Shown here piece by piece: positions 17,362 through 26,375 of a stretch of 64,000 nt of DNA (its first letter is position 1; every line of letters begins with the position of its first letter). This DNA is from Hoeflea sp. IMCC20628 (GTDB lineage Bacteria; Pseudomonadota; Alphaproteobacteria; Rhizobiales; Rhizobiaceae). The stretch spans positions 2,374,501 through 2,438,500 of the forward strand of contig NZ_CP011479.1 in NCBI RefSeq assembly GCF_001011155.1, in the 5' to 3' direction. The position numbers and the translations under genes were made by a program. A model generated the notes under the pieces. That model was not told the origin of the DNA. It ran no database searches and worked only from the letters and a program-made list of their open reading frames with translations.

Positions 17362-17649
17362 TTACTCGACCACCTTCGGGACAACGAAGAAATTGTCGGT
17401 GGATTCGGGCGCGTTGGCAACGATGTCTTCGGCCTTGGAGCCGTCGGTAACGACGTCCTCGCGCTTCTTCATCATCATCGGCGTCACTGACGTCATTGGC
17501 TCGACGCCGTCGACATCGACTTCGGAAAGGTGCTCGACAAAGCCCAGAATGGCATTGAGTTCGCCTTCCATGCGCGCGGCGTCCTCGTCGGTGACGGCAA
17601 TACGGGCCAGGTGCGCAACGCGTTTGACGGTGGCAAGATCTACGGACAT
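17362..17649 (-). CDS. gatC: Asp-tRNA(Asn)/Glu-tRNA(Gln) amidotransferase subunit C
   Basis: The 95-residue belt subunit that holds GatA and GatB together. It starts [18 protein letters not shown] and contains Glu-Gly-Glu-Leu-Asn-Ala-Ile-Leu and Glu-Pro-Met-Thr-Ser-Val, all typical. First gene of the gatC-x-gatA operon. Confidence 0.95.
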   Translation of the reverse strand: MSVDLATVKRVAHLARIAVTDEDAARMEGELNAILGFVEHLSEVDVDGVEPMTSVTPMMMKKREDVVTDGSKAEDIVANAPESTDNFFVVPKVVE

Positions 17650-17769
17650 AGGGTCCTCATCGGGTGGTGTGAACAGGTGGCCCCGCTATAGCGGCGAGCG
17701 GCGGCGCGCGCAACCGCGGGCCAAGGATTTGTCATTGTGGCCAGGCTGAAAGTGGTTTGAAAGCGGGCT

Positions 17770-18360
17770 TCATTTGATTGCGGTGGCATGGAGCCATGTG
17801 GTCGGCTTGCCGTCATAGCCTCCGCCCATTTCGGTGGTGATATCCACGTCCGCCCATCCCGCCGCCGAGTACCATTCCCGAAGTGCGGACGCTGACGGGT
17901 AGTTGTAATAGCGGTCAAACTGGTCGCGGCCTTCTGTTTCTCCGGCCTTGAAGCTGGCATAAAACACCCCGCCATTCGTCAAGGCTGATCGAATTTTCGA
18001 CAAGATCCCTGGCAGATCTGCACGGGGAACATGCAACAGGCAGGCATTCGCCCATACTCCGTCATACCTGCCTTGCTCGTTCAGATCCGCGAACAACAGC
18101 TTGGCCACCGGTATGCCGAGGCGCTGCTGTGCCGCTTGCGCCAGTTCGAGTGTTCCATCGGTCGGACGCACATCGATCCCCCTGCCGATCATGAATTCAG
18201 TGTCCCGCCCGGCGCCGCATCCCAATTCGAGAATGGCGGCGCCGGACGGTAGCAAGGACAGAAAAGCCTCGATGTGCTTCGAATTCGAATATTCATCGCG
18301 TGAGGCATAGGCGGACGCTTGCTGCGTATAAAAGCTGAGCGTCTGGTCATCCTGGGTCAT
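17770..18360 (-). CDS. Class I SAM-dependent methyltransferase
   Basis: A Rossmann-fold methyltransferase of about 196 residues. Motif I is Leu-Glu-Leu-Gly-Cys-Gly-Ala-Gly-Arg-Asp-Thr, followed by Val-Arg-Pro-Thr-Asp-Gly, and Asp-Gly-Val-Trp-Ala-Asn-Ala-Cys-Leu-Leu-His stands where motif IV is expected. Both are close to small TehB/UbiE-like enzymes. I start at ATG 18360, just after GGGA; the open frame to 18402 has no site. Substrate unknown. Same strand as the UPF0173 gene upstream, 50 bases apart, so possibly one transcript. Confidence 0.85.
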   Translation of the reverse strand: MTQDDQTLSFYTQQASAYASRDEYSNSKHIEAFLSLLPSGAAILELGCGAGRDTEFMIGRGIDVRPTDGTLELAQAAQQRLGIPVAKLLFADLNEQGRYDGVWANACLLHVPRADLPGILSKIRSALTNGGVFYASFKAGETEGRDQFDRYYNYPSASALREWYSAAGWADVDITTEMGGGYDGKPTTWLHATAIK

Positions 18361-18410
18361 TGTATTCCCATGTTCTTCTTTGTCACGACAAAGCTGCGGC
18401 AAGGCCCGTC

Positions 18411-19118
18411 TCAGACATCAACGCTTTCGCCGGATTTGGGCACTGCGACGTTCTTGGCGTCGTCTTCCATGCCTTCCAGAAAGGCGTCGGCGGTCTGATC
18501 GATGATCGGGAAGGTGCCGTAATGGCACGGCAGCACCTTGGCAAAGGAGAAATACCTGCGGCAGGCAAGAGCTGCTACCGCGCCGCCCATGGTGAAGCGG
18601 TCGCCGATCGGCACAATGCCGATTTCCGGGCGGTGCAACTCGTTGATCAGCGCCATGTCGGAGAAAATGTCGGTGTCGCCCATATGCAGGAGACTGGGCT
18701 CGTCCTCGAAATGCAGCATCAGGCCATTGGCGCTGCCGAGCGAGTGCGACACGCCATCGCTGGTGATATGGGCCGAGGAATGGAACGCGTTGACGAAGGT
18801 GGCGGAGAAACCGTCCAGCGCAACGGTGCCGCCAGTATTGCCCATCTCCAACCGCTCCACGCCCTGATGATGGGTCAGCCACATGCCAAGATCGTAGTTG
18901 GCCAGCACGACTGCGCCGGTCTCTTTGGCAATCTCGGCGGTATCGCCAACATGGTCGCCATGGCCATGGGTGAGCAGGATATGAGTGACGCCCTTGACCG
19001 CTTCCTTGCGGTCATTGCCTTCAAAACTCGGATTTCCGGTGAAGAACGGGTCGATCAGGATGGTGGATTTGGCGGTTTCCAACCGGAATGCCGAATGGCC
19101 GAGCCATGTGATTTTCAT
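18411..19118 (-). CDS. UPF0173 metal-dependent hydrolase (metallo-beta-lactamase fold)
   Basis: A 235-residue metallo-beta-lactamase-fold hydrolase of the UPF0173/YtkL family; natural substrate unknown. Seen: start [11 protein letters not shown], the metal motif [10 protein letters not shown], a further His at Ala-Phe-His-Ser-Ser-Ala-His, and Met-Gly-Asp-Thr-Asp with a final Pro-Cys-His-Tyr-Gly-Thr. All metal ligands appear present. Confidence 0.92.
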   Translation of the reverse strand: MKITWLGHSAFRLETAKSTILIDPFFTGNPSFEGNDRKEAVKGVTHILLTHGHGDHVGDTAEIAKETGAVVLANYDLGMWLTHHQGVERLEMGNTGGTVALDGFSATFVNAFHSSAHITSDGVSHSLGSANGLMLHFEDEPSLLHMGDTDIFSDMALINELHRPEIGIVPIGDRFTMGGAVAALACRRYFSFAKVLPCHYGTFPIIDQTADAFLEGMEDDAKNVAVPKSGESVDV

Positions 19119-19208
19119 TGGATACGCTCCCTCGCATTATTTGGGCTTGTTCGCTAAACCCATCATCTAGCCCGGCATGTGCCCGGGCGCAAAGGCGGAG
19201 TTTGAAAA

Positions 19209-19703
19209 ATGGCGGCGATCGGGATCGAAGAGCTGAATGACCGGCTGTTGCCGGGACAGACCATTGCCGGCATCGATCTGGGCACCGTGACCATCGGTCT
19301 GGCTATCTCGGACCTGTCGCTCAGACTGGCTTCGCCGCGGCCGATGATCAAGCGCAAGAAATTCACTCTAGATGCGGTGGTGCTGCTCGAATCGCTGGCG
19401 CGCGACAATGCCGGCGCGGCAATCATCGGTCTGCCGGTCAATATGGATGGCAGCGAGGGGCCCCGTTGTCAGGCAACACGCGCCTTCGTGCGCAGCATGG
19501 CGGAGAAAACCGACCTGCCCTTCGTGTTCTGGGACGAGCGATTGTCGACTGTGGCCGCCGAGCGGGCGCTGATCGAGATGGATGTGTCGCGCAAGAAGCG
19601 CAAGGAGCGGATCGATTCGGCCGCCGCCAGCTTCATTTTGCAGGGCGCGCTCGACCGGCTTGCGGGCCTGCGCAGATCCAAGGCAGATTCAGCTGGTTCT
19701 TGA
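19209..19703 (+). CDS. ruvX: Holliday junction resolvase-like RuvX/YqgF, rRNA processing nuclease
   Basis: An RNase H-fold nuclease of the RuvX/YqgF family, in E. coli tied to 16S rRNA 5'-end processing. Seen: [11 protein letters not shown], [11 protein letters not shown], Trp-Asp-Glu-Arg-Leu-Ser-Thr and Arg-Ile-Asp-Ser-Ala-Ala-Ala, giving the acidic active site. 164 residues is usual. Its last 15 bases overlap the end of the convergent DUF6105 gene. Confidence 0.93.
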   Translation: MAAIGIEELNDRLLPGQTIAGIDLGTVTIGLAISDLSLRLASPRPMIKRKKFTLDAVVLLESLARDNAGAAIIGLPVNMDGSEGPRCQATRAFVRSMAEKTDLPFVFWDERLSTVAAERALIEMDVSRKKRKERIDSAAASFILQGALDRLAGLRRSKADSAGS

Positions 19704-20039
19704 AAAGTCAGACTGTGGTTGAACCTCAGTCTGGTCTGATGTGGTGTGCCCGCCTGTCCAGTGGAAGAATTGGCACAGCGCGGCCCAGATCTGTTTGCGG
19801 CGGCGCTTGATCACGATGAAACCGACGACCAGGAATGTGTCGAAGATGACGGCCTTGACCACCAGCGGCGGGATCGATTCAGGCTCAATGCCGAGCAGAT
19901 TGCCATAGATCGTGAAAACCAGATCGTGCAGCTCGCGGGTCAAAATGCGATAGCCGAAATTGATGTCGTAATAGGACAGGCCGTACCAGCTGCCGAGCAG
20001 GATGATGGGCATGATCCAGAGGACTAGAAAAACCTTCAT
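19689..20039 (-). CDS. Small membrane protein, DUF6105-like
   Basis: A 116-residue protein with membrane segments near residues 3-23 and 61-78 and a charged Lys/Arg-rich stretch after the second. The segments Leu-His-Asp-Leu-Val-Phe-x-Ile-Tyr-Gly-Asn-Leu-Leu-Gly and Ile-Pro-Pro-Leu-Val resemble the rhizobial DUF6105 family. Function unknown. Its ATG overlaps the upstream gene's stop as ATGA, so the two are translated together and may work together in the inner membrane. Confidence 0.75.
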   Translation of the reverse strand: MKVFLVLWIMPIILLGSWYGLSYYDINFGYRILTRELHDLVFTIYGNLLGIEPESIPPLVVKAVIFDTFLVVGFIVIKRRRKQIWAALCQFFHWTGGHTTSDQTEVQPQSDFSRTS

Positions 20040-20626
20040 GAGGCAGAGCCCCGCCGCGAGAATGACGCAAGTTGGGCGCTGAACGCCGCGTGGTTGGCAG
20101 CATGGTCAGCGATCACGTCATCAAGTGCTGCCACATCTCCAGCCTTGGTGTCGGCAGGCGCGATTGCCGATTGTGCAAGAGACGTCACCGTCAGCAGAAG
20201 ACCGCCAAGGGCTGTCAGTTGCAGCACCATCAGGGCGCCTGCCTGGCCGCCGGCAAAAGACACCGCGACCGAAAGAGCTGCGGCCGCAGCCGTACAGGCC
20301 GCCGCCCCTTCGGCCAATGGCCGCGCCTCGCGCTGCTCGCGCTCTTCGCCAAGCACGCAGAACATCATGGCAAACAGAAGCAATCCGGCGGAAGCGACAT
20401 TGAATCCGCCAAGAACTCCGAAAACCACGCTTTGAGCCATCAGTGAAAGGCCAATGCCATCCATCGCCGTCATGGCGGCATCAACCAGCCCAGTGTCGAC
20501 AAACAGCGTCAAACCCGCCAGTTCCACCCCGCCCTGCGGAGCATAGGTCACAACCAGCGCCAGCAGCGCCAGGAAACTGATCCAGAACAGCATCATTGAG
20601 GTGTAGAACAGGCGGCTTGTTTTCAT
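20036..20626 (-). CDS. Hypothetical inner-membrane protein
   Basis: I do not recognise this gene. About 196 residues with roughly four to five hydrophobic segments: one near the start (Phe-Trp-Ile-Ser-Phe-Leu-Ala-Leu-Leu-Ala-Leu), one after Gly-Leu-Ser-Leu-Met-Ala-Gln, an Ala-rich pair in the middle, and a hydrophilic Asp/Ala tail ending Ser-Phe-Ser-Arg-Arg-Gly. I start at ATG 20626, six bases after GGA; an in-frame ATG at 20734 would add 36 polar residues with no ribosome site. It overlaps the DUF6105-like gene by four bases. Confidence 0.6.
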   Translation of the reverse strand: MKTSRLFYTSMMLFWISFLALLALVVTYAPQGGVELAGLTLFVDTGLVDAAMTAMDGIGLSLMAQSVVFGVLGGFNVASAGLLLFAMMFCVLGEEREQREARPLAEGAAACTAAAAALSVAVSFAGGQAGALMVLQLTALGGLLLTVTSLAQSAIAPADTKAGDVAALDDVIADHAANHAAFSAQLASFSRRGSAS

Positions 20627-20788
20627 TGCGGATCCGTCGACCTTCTCGAAGTTCAGTCTGTCTGATGCTGTCAGAATGACCGCCTGGCCGTCCCGACGCA
20701 ATGTAAACCATTTGTTAAGGTTAACGGCTGCCATTGCCCGACGGTTCCGTAGCCCCTATGAGGTGGTTCCCATCATCCGGCGAGACCC

Positions 20789-21724
20789 ATGTTCCTGATA
20801 TTCGAAAGCATTCTGCCGATTTTTCTGATCGTGGTTCTGGGCGTGGCGTTGAGGCGCGCCCCGTTCATAGACCATAGCGTCTGGCCCGGCCTTGAAACGA
20901 TCGGATACTACGTCCTGTTTCCGTCACTCCTGTTCCTGACCCTTGCAACGGCGGATTTTTCCAGCATCGAGCTGGGCACTGTTTCGCTGGTGGCACTGAT
21001 CGCTGTCGCAGTCGTCACAGTGCTGCTGATTGCTCTCCATCCGCTGGCCCGCGCCCGCGGCATGTCGGACGCAAGTTATTCGACCCTGTTTCAGACATCT
21101 TCACGGTGGAATTCGTTCATTGCCCTGGCCATTGCCGAGAAACTGGCAGGTCCCAGCGGCCTGGCACTGGTTGCGCTGGTCATGGCGGTGATCATCATCC
21201 CGCTCAACTTCATCAATGTGATCGTGCTGGTCTGGTATGGAACCGGTGGACGCAGCATGGCCACACTGGTCAAGCGCATTGCCGGCAATCCGCTGATTCT
21301 GGGCTGTGTGGCTGGCATGATTGTCAACGCCCTGCCCTTTGGCATCTACCAACCGTTGGAACAGGCGATTGATCTGATCGCGCGATCGGCGCTGGGACTG
21401 GGGCTGCTGATGGTCGGCGCTGGCCTCAAGCTCAATGACGCGCTGCGCCCCGGACCTGCCGTGCTGGCGCCGACGGCGCTCAAGCTGATTGTGTTTCCGT
21501 TGATCATGACCGGGCTGGCGCTGGCCTTCGGCCTGACCGGTGAACCGCTGATAATCGTGGTGCTTTGCGCTTCAGTGCCAACGGCGATGAACGGGTATCT
21601 GCTGGCCCGCCAGATGGGCGGAGACGCGCCGCTCTACGCAGCTGTCACCACGGTGCAGACGGTCGCATCTTTCCTCACCATTCCGGCGGTGATGTGGGCC
21701 GTTGCTCAGATTGCAGGCGGATAA
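20789..21724 (+). CDS. AEC (auxin efflux carrier) family transporter
   Basis: A 311-residue inner-membrane carrier with about ten hydrophobic segments in two halves, the usual AEC layout. It starts Met-Phe-Leu-Ile-Phe-Glu-Ser-Ile-Leu-Pro-Ile-Phe, has the Thr-Ser-Ser-Arg-Trp-Asn-Ser-Phe-Ile-Ala-Leu segment in the first half and Ala-Ser-Val-Pro-Thr-Ala-Met-Asn-Gly-Tyr in the second. Bacterial members move small carboxylates such as malate; the substrate here is unknown. The 3' end overlaps the convergent aidB-like gene by 19 bases. Confidence 0.9.
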   Translation: MFLIFESILPIFLIVVLGVALRRAPFIDHSVWPGLETIGYYVLFPSLLFLTLATADFSSIELGTVSLVALIAVAVVTVLLIALHPLARARGMSDASYSTLFQTSSRWNSFIALAIAEKLAGPSGLALVALVMAVIIIPLNFINVIVLVWYGTGGRSMATLVKRIAGNPLILGCVAGMIVNALPFGIYQPLEQAIDLIARSALGLGLLMVGAGLKLNDALRPGPAVLAPTALKLIVFPLIMTGLALAFGLTGEPLIIVVLCASVPTAMNGYLLARQMGGDAPLYAAVTTVQTVASFLTIPAVMWAVAQIAGG

Positions 21725-23364
21725 AGCAGATCGACAATCTGACGGGCGTCAAAACGAGCGTCAAGCATTCCATAAGTTGAGCGCCAGGCGCCGGCGAGCC
21801 GGGTCTCGACAAAGGCTTCGGCGACATGGCCGGCGCCAAGCCGGGTCAATTCGGCAGCTGCTGCAGCCAGTGCGAACTGTTCTGTCAGCAAACGTGCCGC
21901 ACCCTGGTCACGCTCGGCAACCGCCATGCAGGCTCTGAGCACATCGACCGTGCGCGGACCGGCTGCGCCAAGATCGTTGTTGATGCTGTCAAGCGCCACT
22001 TCACACAGATCACGCCCCCGGGTAAGAACTCTGAGTACATCGAGCGCCATGACGTTGCCCGAGCCTTCCCAGATCGCATTGACCGGGGCCTCGCGGTAAT
22101 GACGGGCCACGGCGCGCTCCTCGACATAACCATTGCCGCCCATGCACTCCATCACCTCGTAGATCACCGATGGGGCAATCTTGCAGACCCAGTATTTGAC
22201 CACCGGCGTCAGCAGCCGGGCTATCGTGGCTTCGGCAGGATTGTCGCGGGCCATGTCAAAGGCGCGGGCCAGCCGCATCGACAACGCTGTCGCCGCGGCA
22301 ACCTCAAGCGCCAGGTCGGCAAGAACCCGGATCATCAGCGGCTGGTCGATCAGCAATTCGCCAAAAACACGGCGGTGGCGGCAATGATGCACCGCTTCGG
22401 CAAGGCTGGCGCGCATCATGCCGGCGGAGGCCAGAGCACAATCGAGCCGGGTCAGCGTCACCATGTCCAAAATGGTACGCACGCCCTCGCCTTCGCCACC
22501 GAGCAGGAAACCGAATGTATCGCTGAACTCAACTTCGGAGGACGCATTGGAGCGGTTTCCAACCTTGTCTTTCAACCGCTGCAGCCGCAACCCGTTGAGG
22601 TTGCCGTCCTCGAGAATGCGGGGCACCAGAAAACAGCTCAGTTCGTTGCCGGATTCCTCGCCGGTCTGGGCCAGCATGACAAAGCCGTCGGACATTGGTG
22701 CGGACAGGAACCATTTGTGTCCGGACAGCCGGTAGACGCCTTCGCCGGCGCGGGTCGCCACGCTCTGATTGGCGCGGACATCGGTGCCTCCCTGTTTTTC
22801 GGTCATGCCCATGCCAATGGTCACACCGGATTTCTGCATCGCCGGGCGATGGCTCGAATCATAGCGGCGTGACACCACCTGCGGCGCCCAGGCTTTCTCG
22901 ATCCGCGGCGACGCCATGATCGCGGCGATCGAGGCATTGGTCATGGTCAGCGGACACAGATGTCCGCATTCGAGACCGGCGGTGAGGAAAAACCGGATCG
23001 CGCGAGCCTGATGGGCCAGACCGGCCTCCTCGCGACGGCCTTCCCAGACCGAGCCCTGCAGCCCGATCGAGACCCCGCGACGCATCAAGGCGTGCCAGCT
23101 GGGATGGAAATCGACCTGATCAATCCGGTTGCCAAAACCGTCATGGGTCTTCAGCTCGGGGATGGCATGGTTGGCCAGGCGGGCAAGATCCTGCGCTTCG
23201 GCCGACGCCACGAATTTACCGACCGTCTCGAAATCATCGCGAAGCGCGCGCGGCATGTCAGCCGCGATGTCCTTCAGCAAAGGGTCGGAACGGTAGGCGT
23301 TGTGCCCGGAAAAGGGCGGGCTTTGATTGTCGGCCTGCTGGCCGAAGGCTTGGATTGGGCTCAT
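21706..23364 (-). CDS. AidB-like acyl-CoA dehydrogenase family protein
   Basis: A 552-residue FAD protein of the acyl-CoA dehydrogenase superfamily, matching the longer AidB branch of the alkylation response. Seen: Cys-Pro-Leu-Thr-Met-Thr-Asn-Ala-Ser, Gly-Met-Gly-Met-Thr-Glu-Lys-Gln-Gly-Gly-Thr-Asp-Val, Gly-His-Lys-Trp-Phe-Leu-Ser-Ala-Pro-Met, and Glu-Cys-Met-Gly-Gly-Asn-Gly-Tyr-Val-Glu-Glu, all AidB hallmarks. I start at ATG 23364 after GAGG; 20 upstream in-frame residues read as untranslated sequence. AidB of E. coli binds DNA and flavin; the reaction is not settled. Transcribed divergently from pyrB. Confidence 0.9.
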   Translation of the reverse strand: MSPIQAFGQQADNQSPPFSGHNAYRSDPLLKDIAADMPRALRDDFETVGKFVASAEAQDLARLANHAIPELKTHDGFGNRIDQVDFHPSWHALMRRGVSIGLQGSVWEGRREEAGLAHQARAIRFFLTAGLECGHLCPLTMTNASIAAIMASPRIEKAWAPQVVSRRYDSSHRPAMQKSGVTIGMGMTEKQGGTDVRANQSVATRAGEGVYRLSGHKWFLSAPMSDGFVMLAQTGEESGNELSCFLVPRILEDGNLNGLRLQRLKDKVGNRSNASSEVEFSDTFGFLLGGEGEGVRTILDMVTLTRLDCALASAGMMRASLAEAVHHCRHRRVFGELLIDQPLMIRVLADLALEVAAATALSMRLARAFDMARDNPAEATIARLLTPVVKYWVCKIAPSVIYEVMECMGGNGYVEERAVARHYREAPVNAIWEGSGNVMALDVLRVLTRGRDLCEVALDSINNDLGAAGPRTVDVLRACMAVAERDQGAARLLTEQFALAAAAAELTRLGAGHVAEAFVETRLAGAWRSTYGMLDARFDARQIVDLLYPPAI

Positions 23365-23481
23365 GAAACCTCGCTTACAGGGATTCGCGCCGTTTTGCAT
23401 GGGGACATCGCGTATTTCCGGCATTGCGACGCTTGCCCCTGCCCCGGAACCTTTCTATAGACCCACCAAGACCTCAACCCC

Positions 23482-24426
23482 ATGGGACGCATGATGTCAT
23501 TTCCGCACCGCCACCTGCTCGGAATAAAGGGGCTTTCGGAGCAAGACATCCATTATTTGCTCGATCGGGCCGATGAGGCAGTCAAAATCTCCCGTCAGCG
23601 CGAAAAAAAGACCTCGACGCTGCGCGGCCTCACCCAGATCAACCTTTTTTTCGAAGCCTCCACCCGAACGCAGGCGTCGTTTGAACTGGCCGGCAAACGG
23701 CTTGGTGCCGATGTGATGAACATGTCGGTGGCAAATTCCAGTGTCAAAAAGGGCGAAACGCTGGTCGACACGGCGATGACGCTCAATGCCATGCGGCCCG
23801 ATGTGCTGGTGGTGCGGCATTCCTCCGCCGGTGCGGTGGCGCTGTTGTCGCAAAAAGTCGGCTGCCCGGTGATCAATGCCGGCGATGGCGCGCATGAACA
23901 CCCCACCCAAGCGCTGCTTGACGCACTGACCATCCGCCGCATCAAGGGCAAGGTCGGACGCCTGATCGTCGCCATTTGCGGCGACGTGCTGCATTCCCGC
24001 GTCGCGCGCTCGAACATCATGCTGCTCAATGCGCTGGGCGCGCGGGTTCGCGTTGTTGCGCCTTCGACACTGTTGCCATCGGGCATTGAACAAATGGGCG
24101 TGGAAGTGTTCCAGCGCATGGAGGACGGGCTCAAGGACGCCGATGTGGTGATGATGCTCAGGCTGCAGCGCGAGCGCATGGCCGGTTCCTTCGTGCCGTC
24201 GGTGCGCGAATATTTCCGTTATTATGGTCTGGACGCTGTAAAGCTCAAATTTGCCAAGGATAACGCGCTGGTGATGCATCCCGGCCCGATGAACCGCGGC
24301 GTCGAAATTGCCTCCGACATTGCCGACGGACCGCAAAGCGTCATCGAATTGCAGGTCGAGATGGGAGTTGCCGTCCGCATGGCGGTGATGGAAACGCTGA
24401 TGCTGTCGCAGGGGAATCAGCCATGA
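23482..24426 (+). CDS. pyrB: Aspartate carbamoyltransferase catalytic subunit
   Basis: Joins carbamoyl phosphate and aspartate in the second step of pyrimidine synthesis. The carbamoyl-phosphate site Phe-Glu-Ala-Ser-Thr-Arg-Thr, Val-Arg-His-Ser-Ser-Ala-Gly-Ala, and His-Pro-Thr-Gln-Ala-Leu-Leu-Asp are all present, with His-Pro-Gly-Pro-Met-Asn-Arg-Gly near the end. About 314 residues. The start may be 23482 or the ATGs at 23491/23494. It overlaps the next gene as ATGA. No pyrI regulatory gene is near, as expected for the PyrB-PyrC' type of complex. Confidence 0.96.
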   Translation: MGRMMSFPHRHLLGIKGLSEQDIHYLLDRADEAVKISRQREKKTSTLRGLTQINLFFEASTRTQASFELAGKRLGADVMNMSVANSSVKKGETLVDTAMTLNAMRPDVLVVRHSSAGAVALLSQKVGCPVINAGDGAHEHPTQALLDALTIRRIKGKVGRLIVAICGDVLHSRVARSNIMLLNALGARVRVVAPSTLLPSGIEQMGVEVFQRMEDGLKDADVVMMLRLQRERMAGSFVPSVREYFRYYGLDAVKLKFAKDNALVMHPGPMNRGVEIASDIADGPQSVIELQVEMGVAVRMAVMETLMLSQGNQP

Positions 24427-25709
24427 CGTCGCGGGTTCTCACCAATGTCCGTATTGTCGATCCCTCGACGCAGATGGACGAGATTGGCGACATTGTCGTT
24501 GTTGACGGCAAGATCGCTGCCATCGGTGCCAGCGCTGTCGGGTTTGACAAGTCGTCCGATTGCGAGATCGAGGATTGCACCGGCCTGATCGCCATTCCCG
24601 GCCTGGTTGATGCCTGCGTGCATATCGGCGAACCCGGCGCCGAGCATCGCGAGACCATCGCCTCGGCCAGCCGCGCCGCAGCACGGGGCGGCGTCACATC
24701 CATCGTCATGATGCCCGACACCGATCCGGTGATTGACGATGTGGCGCTGGTCGATTTCGTCCAGCGGTTGGCGCGCGATGAAGCCATTGTTCGTGTCTAC
24801 CCCGCGGCGGCCCTGACAAAGGGTCTCAAGGGCGAGGAGATGACCGAATTCGGTCTGCTTCTCGAGGCTGGCGCTGTCATGCTGAGCAACGGACGGCATA
24901 CGGTGGACAATCCCGCGGTGATGCGGCGCGCCATGACCTATGCGCGCGATTTCGGAACCGTGATCGCGGTGGCGACGCAGGACCGGCAACTGGGCGCCGG
25001 CGGCGTGATGAACGAAGGGCTGTTCGCCAGCTGGCTGGGGCTGTCCGGCGTGCCGCGTGAGGCCGAGATCATTCCGCTCGAACGCGACCTGCGGCTCGCG
25101 GCGCTGACTGGCGCCCGCTATCACGCGATGAGCATTTCGGTGCCCGAATCCGCCGATGTAATCCGCACGGCCAAAGCGCGCGGGCTCAAGGTGACCGCCG
25201 GGATCTGCATCAATCACCTGACGCTGAATGAAACCGACATCGGCGAGTATCGGACGTTCTTCCGGCTGTCGCCGCCACTTCGCACCGAGGATGACCGGCG
25301 CGCCATGGTGGCAGCCCTTGCCGATGGCGCCATCGATATCATCGTCTCGGCGCATGATCCGCAGGACGTCGACACCAAGCGGTTGCCGTTCGCGGACGCC
25401 GAAAACGGGGCTATTGGTTTGGAAACGCTGCTGGCAGCGGCGCTGCGGCTCTATCATTCCGGCGATGTGCCGCTGATGCGCCTTGTCGACGCGATGTCGA
25501 CCCGCCCGGCGCAAATTCTCGGGCTTGATGCGGGCACGCTTGGGGTCGGCGCGCGCGCCGATATCGCGCTGGTTGATCCGGAATATCCCTGGGTGCTGTC
25601 AAAAGACGATATTGTGTCGAAGTCCAAGAACAGCGCTTTCGAGGATGCACGGTTTAGCGGCAAAGTGTTGCAAACACTGGTTGCAGGTGTCACTGTTCAT
25701 CGCGCCTGA
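24423..25709 (+). CDS. pyrC: Dihydroorotase-like PyrC', probably non-catalytic partner of PyrB
   Basis: A 428-residue amidohydrolase-fold protein of the class I dihydroorotase family. In active enzymes the first metal site reads Asp-x-His-x-His; here residues 63-67 are Asp-Ala-Cys-Val-His, so the first histidine is lost. The catalytic Thr-Asp-His-Ala-Pro-His is Ser-Ala-His-Asp-Pro-Gln near residue 310, so the catalytic aspartate is also lost. The fold otherwise continues, with Pro-Pro-Leu-Arg and Gly-Leu-Glu-Thr. I infer a PyrC' scaffold that holds PyrB trimers together, as known for pseudo-dihydroorotases of pseudomonads; a working dihydroorotase must be elsewhere. Translationally coupled to pyrB by ATGA. 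Confidence 0.88.
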   Translation: MTSRVLTNVRIVDPSTQMDEIGDIVVVDGKIAAIGASAVGFDKSSDCEIEDCTGLIAIPGLVDACVHIGEPGAEHRETIASASRAAARGGVTSIVMMPDTDPVIDDVALVDFVQRLARDEAIVRVYPAAALTKGLKGEEMTEFGLLLEAGAVMLSNGRHTVDNPAVMRRAMTYARDFGTVIAVATQDRQLGAGGVMNEGLFASWLGLSGVPREAEIIPLERDLRLAALTGARYHAMSISVPESADVIRTAKARGLKVTAGICINHLTLNETDIGEYRTFFRLSPPLRTEDDRRAMVAALADGAIDIIVSAHDPQDVDTKRLPFADAENGAIGLETLLAAALRLYHSGDVPLMRLVDAMSTRPAQILGLDAGTLGVGARADIALVDPEYPWVLSKDDIVSKSKNSAFEDARFSGKVLQTLVAGVTVHRA

Positions 25710-25757
25710 CACCCGTTTCGTGTCTGTCAGAGCATGGTTTTGGGGAGAAGTTTCGTC

Positions 25758-26375
25758 GTGCCGGATTTGATCCAATGGTCGCTTTCCACACCTGTGATGC
25801 TCGGGGCGCTGCTGTTCGGCTATCTCTGCGGCTCCATCCCGTTTGGCCTGATCCTGACCCGCAAAGCCGGGCTCGGCGATCTGCGGACCATCGGATCCGG
25901 CAATATCGGCGCCACCAACGTGCTGCGCACAGGCAACAAGAAGCTCGCGGGCCTGACCCTGCTGGCCGACGCGCTGAAGGGAACGGTGGCAATTGTCGTC
26001 GCCCGTCAGGTCATTGGCATGGAAGCGGCGCTGATTGCCGGTCTGGGGGCATTTTTGGGCCATCTCTATCCGGTCTGGCTGAAATTCAAGGGTGGCAAGG
26101 GCGTCGCAACCTATCTGGGCGTTCTGCTGGGGCTGGCGCCGGTGATCGTGCTGGTATTCGCCGCAGTCTGGCTCAGCATGGCCAAGCTGTTTCGCTATTC
26201 CTCGCTGGCGGCGCTGACTGCGGCAGTGGCGGTACCCATCGCTCTTTATCTCTACGGGCGACCGGAAGTGGCGTCGCTGTTTGTGATCCTGTCGGTGATC
26301 ACCTTTCTCAAGCACCATCAGAATATCCGCCGGCTGCTCGCAGGAACAGAGAGCCGCATCGGGGACAAGGGCTGA
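25758..26375 (+). CDS. plsY: Glycerol-3-phosphate acyltransferase PlsY
   Basis: The membrane acyltransferase that moves an acyl group from acyl phosphate to glycerol 3-phosphate, first step of phospholipid synthesis. Five to six hydrophobic segments; conserved loops Gly-Ser-Ile-Pro-Phe-Gly, [10 protein letters not shown], Gly-His-Leu-Tyr-Pro-Val-Trp-Leu-x-Phe-Lys-Gly-Gly-Lys-Gly, and His-x-x-Asn-Ile-x-Arg. The GTG at 25758, ten bases after GGGGAG, gives 205 residues; an ATG at 25734 lacks a site. Overlaps dprA by one base (TGATG). Confidence 0.94.
   Translation: MPDLIQWSLSTPVMLGALLFGYLCGSIPFGLILTRKAGLGDLRTIGSGNIGATNVLRTGNKKLAGLTLLADALKGTVAIVVARQVIGMEAALIAGLGAFLGHLYPVWLKFKGGKGVATYLGVLLGLAPVIVLVFAAVWLSMAKLFRYSSLAALTAAVAVPIALYLYGRPEVASLFVILSVITFLKHHQNIRRLLAGTESRIGDKG

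Noticed and set aside
15754-17490. 578-codon plus-strand open frame
   Set aside because: Lies antisense to gatA and part of gatC, which are certain. No family resemblance.
25775-26374. Long upstream extension of the dprA frame
   Set aside because: Overlaps plsY in another phase; DprA similarity and a coupled ATG begin at 26375.
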